NCBI RefSeq assembly: GCF_000732615.1
Contig: NZ_JPGL01000042.1
Location: forward strand, 23,284 to 87,283
Source: Burkholderia paludis
GTDB taxonomy: Bacteria > Pseudomonadota > Gammaproteobacteria > Burkholderiales > Burkholderiaceae
Length of the DNA stretch: 64,000 nt
Reading direction: 5' to 3'
Shown: one piece after another, positions 60,157-64,000 of the stretch
Layout of the letters: each line of letters opens with the position of its first letter
How positions within the stretch are numbered: the stretch's first letter is position 1
Made by a program: the position numbers and the translations under genes
The notes under the pieces: model-generated
The model's database searches: none
What the model saw: the letters and a program-made list of their open reading frames with translations, nothing else
Told to the model about the DNA's origin: nothing

Positions 60157-61467
60157 TCACTCCACGAACAGCAGTGCCGGGCGCTCGAGCACCGCGCGCA
60201 CGGCCTGGATGAATTCGGCCGCGTCCGCCCCGTCGACGACGCGATGGTCGAACGACGACGACAGGTTCATCATCTTGCGCGCGACGACCGCGCCGTCGCG
60301 GATCATCGGCCGCTCGACGATCCGGTTCACGCCGACGATGCCGACCTCGGGATGATTGATGACCGGCGTCGACACGATGCCGCCGAGCGCACCGAGGCTC
60401 GAGATCGTGATCGTCGAGCCGCTCAGCTCGTCGCGCTGCGCGCGGTTTGCGCGTACCGCATCGGCGAGCCGCGCGATTTCGGCCGAGATCGACCACACGT
60501 CCTTCGCCTCCGCGTGACGCAGCACGGGCACCGTGAGGCCGCCGTCCGTCTGCGTCGCGACGCCCATGTGCACCGCGCCGTGGCGCGTGACGACACCGGC
60601 TTCGTCGTCGAAACGCGCATTGATCTGCGGGAAATCGCGCAACGCGATCACCATCGCGCGGATCAGCAGCGGCAGCGGCGTGAGCCGGCCGCGTGCGTCG
60701 CCGTAGCGGCGATTCAGTTCCGTACGCAGCGATTCGAGCTCGGTGACGTCGATCTCCTCGACATAGCTGAAGTGCGGAATGCGGCGCTTCGCTTCCTGCA
60801 TCTTGCGCGCGATCGCACGCCGCAGCCCGATCACCGGCACTTCGGTTTCGTCGTTGCGCTCGTCGTAGCCGTGCGCTTGCGACGCACGCGCGGACCCGCT
60901 GCCGGTGCGCGCATACGCATCGAGGTCCGCATGGAGGATTCGCCCGGCGTCCCCCGTGCCGCGCACATAGCGCAGCTCGATGCCCATGTCCCACGCACGC
61001 TGGCGCACGGCCGGCGACGCAAGCGGACGTTCGCCCGGCGCGAGCGCCGCGCGCGGCGGCTCGACGTGCTCCGCGCGACGCGGCTCCGCCGGCGCGCGCT
61101 TTGCCGCGGCCTGCGCGGGCGCTTGCGCCGGCGCATCGGCCGCCGCCTTCGACGGCGCGGCGGCAACCGGTGCGGTTTCTACCTTCGTTTCGCGCACCGG
61201 TGCGCCGGCCTTCAGGTTCCCCTCGCCTTCGACTTCGAGCCGGATCAGCTCGCTGCCGACCGCCATCATCTCGCCGATCCGGCCGCCGAGTTCCAGCACC
61301 TTGCCCGTCACGGGCGACGGAATCTCGACCGCCGCCTTGTCGGTCATCACATCGGCGAGCGGCTGGTCTTCCTTGATCAGCTGCCCGACTTCCACATGCC
61401 AGGCCACCAGCTCGACCTCGGCGATCCCTTCGCCGATATCCGGCATCTTGATGACATGAATCCCCAT
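60157..61467 (-). CDS. bkdB: Branched-chain 2-oxoacid dehydrogenase E2 (lipoamide acyltransferase)
   Basis: E2 is the structural core and transfers the branched acyl group to CoA. The 436-residue protein has one lipoyl domain with lipoylated Lys44 in MTDKAAVEIPS. An Ala/Pro-rich linker and the peripheral-subunit-binding domain around residues 145-185 (ASPAVRQRAWDMGIELRYV) follow. The catalytic domain carries SFDHRVVDGADAAEF (His and Asp of the HxxxDG motif). One lipoyl domain agrees with bkd rather than pyruvate E2. It starts one base after the bkdA2 stop. Confidence 0.95.
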   Translation of the reverse strand: MGIHVIKMPDIGEGIAEVELVAWHVEVGQLIKEDQPLADVMTDKAAVEIPSPVTGKVLELGGRIGEMMAVGSELIRLEVEGEGNLKAGAPVRETKVETAPVAAAPSKAAADAPAQAPAQAAAKRAPAEPRRAEHVEPPRAALAPGERPLASPAVRQRAWDMGIELRYVRGTGDAGRILHADLDAYARTGSGSARASQAHGYDERNDETEVPVIGLRRAIARKMQEAKRRIPHFSYVEEIDVTELESLRTELNRRYGDARGRLTPLPLLIRAMVIALRDFPQINARFDDEAGVVTRHGAVHMGVATQTDGGLTVPVLRHAEAKDVWSISAEIARLADAVRANRAQRDELSGSTITISSLGALGGIVSTPVINHPEVGIVGVNRIVERPMIRDGAVVARKMMNLSSSFDHRVVDGADAAEFIQAVRAVLERPALLFVE

Positions 61468-61468
61468 C

Positions 61469-62515
61469 TCACGCCTCCATCACGCGTCGCAACGCTTCAC
61501 CGACCCGGGCCGGGCCCGGAAAGTACGCCCATTCCTGCGCATGCGGATACGGCGTGTCCCAACCCGTCGTGCGCTCGACCGGCGCTTCGAGGTGGTAGAA
61601 GCAATGTTCCTGAACCAGCGACACCAGTTCCGCCCCGTAGCCGCAGGTGCGCGTCGCCTCGTGCACCACGACGCAGCGCCCGGTCTTGCGCACCGACGCG
61701 ACGATCGTGTCGAGGTCGAGCGGCCACAGCGTGCGCAGGTCGATCACCTCCGCGTCGATGCCCGTCTCCTCGGCCGCGGCAAGCGACACGTGCACGGTCG
61801 TGCCGTACGTCAGCACCGTCACGTCGTTGCCGGGCCGCACCACGGCGGCCGTATCGAGCGGCACCGTGTAGTAACCCTCGGGCACCGCGCTGGCCGGATG
61901 CTTGAGCCAAGACGTGACGGGACGGTCGTGATGGCCGTCGAACGGCCCGTTGTACAGCCGCTTCGGCTCGAGGAAGATCACCGGATCGTCGTTCTCGATC
62001 GACGCGATCAGCAGCCCTTTCGCGTCATAGGGATTCGACGGCATCACCGTGCGCAGCCCGCACACCTGCGTGAACATCGCCTCCGGGCTCTGGCTGTGCG
62101 TCTGGCCGCCGTAGATGCCGCCGCCGCACGGCATCCGGATCGTCATCGGCGCGATGAACTGGCCGGCCGAGCGATAGCGCAACCGCGCGCCTTCCGACAC
62201 GATCTGGTCGGAAGCCGGGTAGAAATAGTCGGCGAACTGGATCTCGCACACCGGGCGCAGCCCATACGCGCCCATCCCCACCGCCGCGCCGACGATCCCG
62301 CTTTCGGAGATCGGCGCGTCGAACACGCGCGACTTGCCGTATTTGTTCTGCAGCCCCTCGGTACAGCGGAACACGCCGCCGAAATAGCCGACGTCCTGCC
62401 CGAACACGACCACGTCGCTGTCGCGCCCGAGCATCACGTCCATTGCCGAGCGCAGCGCCTGGATCATCGTCATCGGCTGCGTCGCCGTGCCTGTCTCGTG
62501 TTGCGCCATGGTCAT
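61469..62515 (-). CDS. bkdA2: 2-oxoisovalerate dehydrogenase E1 beta subunit
   Basis: The beta subunit forms the thiamine-dependent decarboxylase with BkdA1. The 348-residue transketolase-like protein contains VVVFGQDVGYFGGVFRCTEG, FDAPISESGIVGAAVGMGAY and RMPCGGGIYGGQTHSQSPEA, and ends with a transketolase C-domain (DLRTLWPLDLDTIVASV). It overlaps bkdA1 by four bases. Confidence 0.95.
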   Translation of the reverse strand: MTMAQHETGTATQPMTMIQALRSAMDVMLGRDSDVVVFGQDVGYFGGVFRCTEGLQNKYGKSRVFDAPISESGIVGAAVGMGAYGLRPVCEIQFADYFYPASDQIVSEGARLRYRSAGQFIAPMTIRMPCGGGIYGGQTHSQSPEAMFTQVCGLRTVMPSNPYDAKGLLIASIENDDPVIFLEPKRLYNGPFDGHHDRPVTSWLKHPASAVPEGYYTVPLDTAAVVRPGNDVTVLTYGTTVHVSLAAAEETGIDAEVIDLRTLWPLDLDTIVASVRKTGRCVVVHEATRTCGYGAELVSLVQEHCFYHLEAPVERTTGWDTPYPHAQEWAYFPGPARVGEALRRVMEA

Positions 62516-63744
62516 GCTCCCAGTTCCTGGCGCTGACGGCGCAGGTGCGCGGGCAGCTCCTTGTACACGTCGTCGAACATCGAGGCCGGCGACGGAATCC
62601 GGTCATCGGCCAGCGTTCCGTATTTTTCCGCTTCCTTCTGCGCGGCGATCACCTCGGCCTCGAGCTCGGCCGTCAACGCTTCGTGCGCGCTGTCCGACCA
62701 GATGCCTTTCACGATCAGGTGGCGCTTGAAGCGCTCGATCGGATCGCCGAGCGGGAAATGGGTCCAGTCGTCGCTCGGCCGGTACTTGGTCGGATCGTCC
62801 GACGTCGAATGCGCGCCCGCGCGATAGGTCACCCACTCGATCAGCGTCGGGCCGAGATTGCGGCGCGCACGCTCGGCCGCCCAGCTCGACGCCGCGTAGA
62901 TCGCGAGGAAGTCGTTGCCGTCGACCCGCAGCGACGCGATCCCGCAACCGACGCCGCGGCCCGCGAACGTCGTGCCTTCGCCGCCGGCGATCGCCTGGAA
63001 CGTCGAGATCGCCCACTGGTTGTTGACCACGTTCAGCACCACCGGCGCGCGGTATACGTGCGCGAACGTCAGTGCGGTGTGGAAGTCGGCTTCGGCGGTC
63101 GCGCCGTCGCCGATCCACGCGGACGCGATCTTCGTGTCGCCCTTGATCGCCGACGCCATCGCCCAGCCGACCGCCTGGATGAACTGCGTCGCGAGGTTGC
63201 CCGAGATGGAGAAGAAGCCCGCGTCGCGGTCCGAGTACATCACGGGAAGCTGGCGGCCTTTCAGCGGGTCGCCCTCGTTCGACATGAGCTGGCAGATCAT
63301 GCGCTCGAGCGGCACGTCGCGCGTGATCAGGATGCTCTGCTGGCGGTAGGTCGGAAAGCACATGTCGCCGTCGCGCAGCGCCATCGTGTGTGCGGTGCCG
63401 ATCGCCTCTTCGCCGAGGCTCAGCATGTAGAAGGAGATCTTCTTCTGGCGCTGCGCGATCATCATGCGCGCGTCGAAGATGCGGGTCTTGAGCATCGCGC
63501 GCAGCCCGGCGATCAGCCGCGCGTCGTCGAGATCGGGGGCCCACGGGCCGACCGCCTTGCCGCTGTCGTCGAGCACGCGCACGAGGCTGCGGGCGAGATC
63601 GGCGGTGTCCGCCGCGGCAACGTCGATCGGCGGGCGGCGGACTGCGCCGGCCGGCGATAGATGCAGATAGGAAAAATCCGTCTGGCAGCCCGGACGCCCA
63701 GTGGGCTCCGGCACATGCAGACGCAATGGCTCTGACAGGCTCAT
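62512..63744 (-). CDS. bkdA1: 2-oxoisovalerate dehydrogenase E1 alpha subunit
   Basis: E1 alpha binds thiamine diphosphate and decarboxylates the 2-oxo acids of Val, Leu and Ile. The 410-residue protein has KISFYMLSLGEEAIGTAHTM, the thiamine-diphosphate motif IGDGATAEADFHTAL through VVNNQWAISTF, and the loop YRAGAHSTSDDPTKYRP with the regulatory-type serines. It is the first gene of the operon; the promoter must lie in 63745-64000. The N-terminal ~45 residues are an extension typical of the bkd rather than pdh enzyme. Confidence 0.95.
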   Translation of the reverse strand: MSLSEPLRLHVPEPTGRPGCQTDFSYLHLSPAGAVRRPPIDVAAADTADLARSLVRVLDDSGKAVGPWAPDLDDARLIAGLRAMLKTRIFDARMMIAQRQKKISFYMLSLGEEAIGTAHTMALRDGDMCFPTYRQQSILITRDVPLERMICQLMSNEGDPLKGRQLPVMYSDRDAGFFSISGNLATQFIQAVGWAMASAIKGDTKIASAWIGDGATAEADFHTALTFAHVYRAPVVLNVVNNQWAISTFQAIAGGEGTTFAGRGVGCGIASLRVDGNDFLAIYAASSWAAERARRNLGPTLIEWVTYRAGAHSTSDDPTKYRPSDDWTHFPLGDPIERFKRHLIVKGIWSDSAHEALTAELEAEVIAAQKEAEKYGTLADDRIPSPASMFDDVYKELPAHLRRQRQELGA

Positions 63745-64000
63745 CGTGTCGTCTCCACGCTCGATTGTGTCTCACGCTGATTGGGAACGCGCCGCCGGTT
63801 GCCGGCTTGCGCGCTCGCTGGCGTGCGGATAGGCACGTCAACCGTGGAAATTTATGCAATGCGGGGCCGGCCGTCGATGACCAATTCAGTCGATCGCGGT
63901 GAGCATATTTGCCATGTCCGGCGCGCGGGGCGGGCCGGCATGCGGCGCGCGGCGGGTTGAAGCGGGGCGGCCGAAGACAAAAAACCGCGGGGGTGCGGCT
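63745..64000 (-). other. Upstream region of the bkd operon
   Basis: 256 bases to the window edge with no gene. It should contain the bkdA1 promoter. A modestly AT-rich stretch at 63840-63915 is the likely place, but no clear -35/-10 pair or Lrp-type (BkdR) site can be chosen by eye. Confidence 0.35.
63979..64000 (-). terminator. Possible terminator of a gene beyond the right edge
   Basis: On the minus strand CCGC-acccc(c)-GCGG is followed by six T. The stem is short (four to six pairs with one G-T), so it is a weak prediction. Confidence 0.35.

Overview
The window is about 68 % G+C by eye, with coding density near 90 %. Its gene content points to a Burkholderia, most likely of the cepacia complex: carA followed by a LysE/LeuE-type gene, a gloB / methyltransferase / rnhA / dnaQ block, DUF4148 and DUF2242 proteins, many LysR regulators each beside a small metabolic operon, a spore-coat-U (Csu-type) chaperone-usher operon and a trimeric autotransporter carrying an extended signal peptide. 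No rRNA, tRNA, insertion sequence, integrase or CRISPR array was seen. The species call is inference from gene content, not from a database search.

Layout. 0-13.7 kb is core metabolism and housekeeping: carA, an MFS transporter, the lytic transglycosylase MltD, gloB diverging from a methyltransferase-rnhA-dnaQ operon, ynfA, the osmolyte transporter proP, a GST, an intracellular PHB depolymerase, a phosphoribosyltransferase and a degenerate PLD-like protein. 13.8-22.3 kb is a complete malonate-use locus on the minus strand, in the order madL-madM-mdcA-C-D-E-G-B-H, with a divergent LysR regulator. It covers malonate import, the acyl-carrier-protein-dependent decarboxylase, and the enzymes that make and charge its prosthetic group. 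22.5-32.8 kb mixes stress and small operons: two Hsp20 genes behind a heat-shock-like promoter, ada overlapping a PEP-mutase-family gene, a zinc-ribbon protein, TerC, nhaR, a repeat-bearing DUF2242 lipoprotein, and a serine/threonine dehydratase with a LysR gene. 

33-40.2 kb has a candidate small RNA, an MFS exporter, an AT-rich promoter island and a four-gene Csu-type pilus operon (pilin, chaperone, usher, tip adhesin). A convergent 100-residue protein after it looks like a miniature of the same pilin fold. 40.3-51.5 kb groups an acetylpolyamine amidohydrolase, an M20 amidohydrolase, two transporters, a porin, an SRAP protein, a GNAT and an agmatinase, with two LysR regulators; polyamine and guanidino/amide nitrogen is a plausible common theme. 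52.2-57.9 kb holds a second AT-rich island, a 966-residue YadA-type adhesin, an AraC regulator and a secreted alpha/beta hydrolase. At 58.06-58.57 kb are the C-terminal halves of a porin and of an AraC regulator, facing each other with both N-termini missing; one deletion would explain both. 58.7-63.7 kb is the branched-chain 2-oxoacid dehydrogenase operon bkdA1-bkdA2-bkdB-lpd.

How the genes work together. The clearest functional units are the malonate locus, the bkd operon and the pilus operon, each with tight or overlapping gene junctions that imply co-translation. The two adhesin systems share an architecture: GC-rich genes behind AT-rich promoter DNA. I found no clearly new defence or mobile system. 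The best leads are the miniature pilin, the candidate small RNA at 33.0 kb, the 7/11-residue grammar of the adhesin stalk, the porin/AraC deletion scar and several unassigned operator-like repeats.
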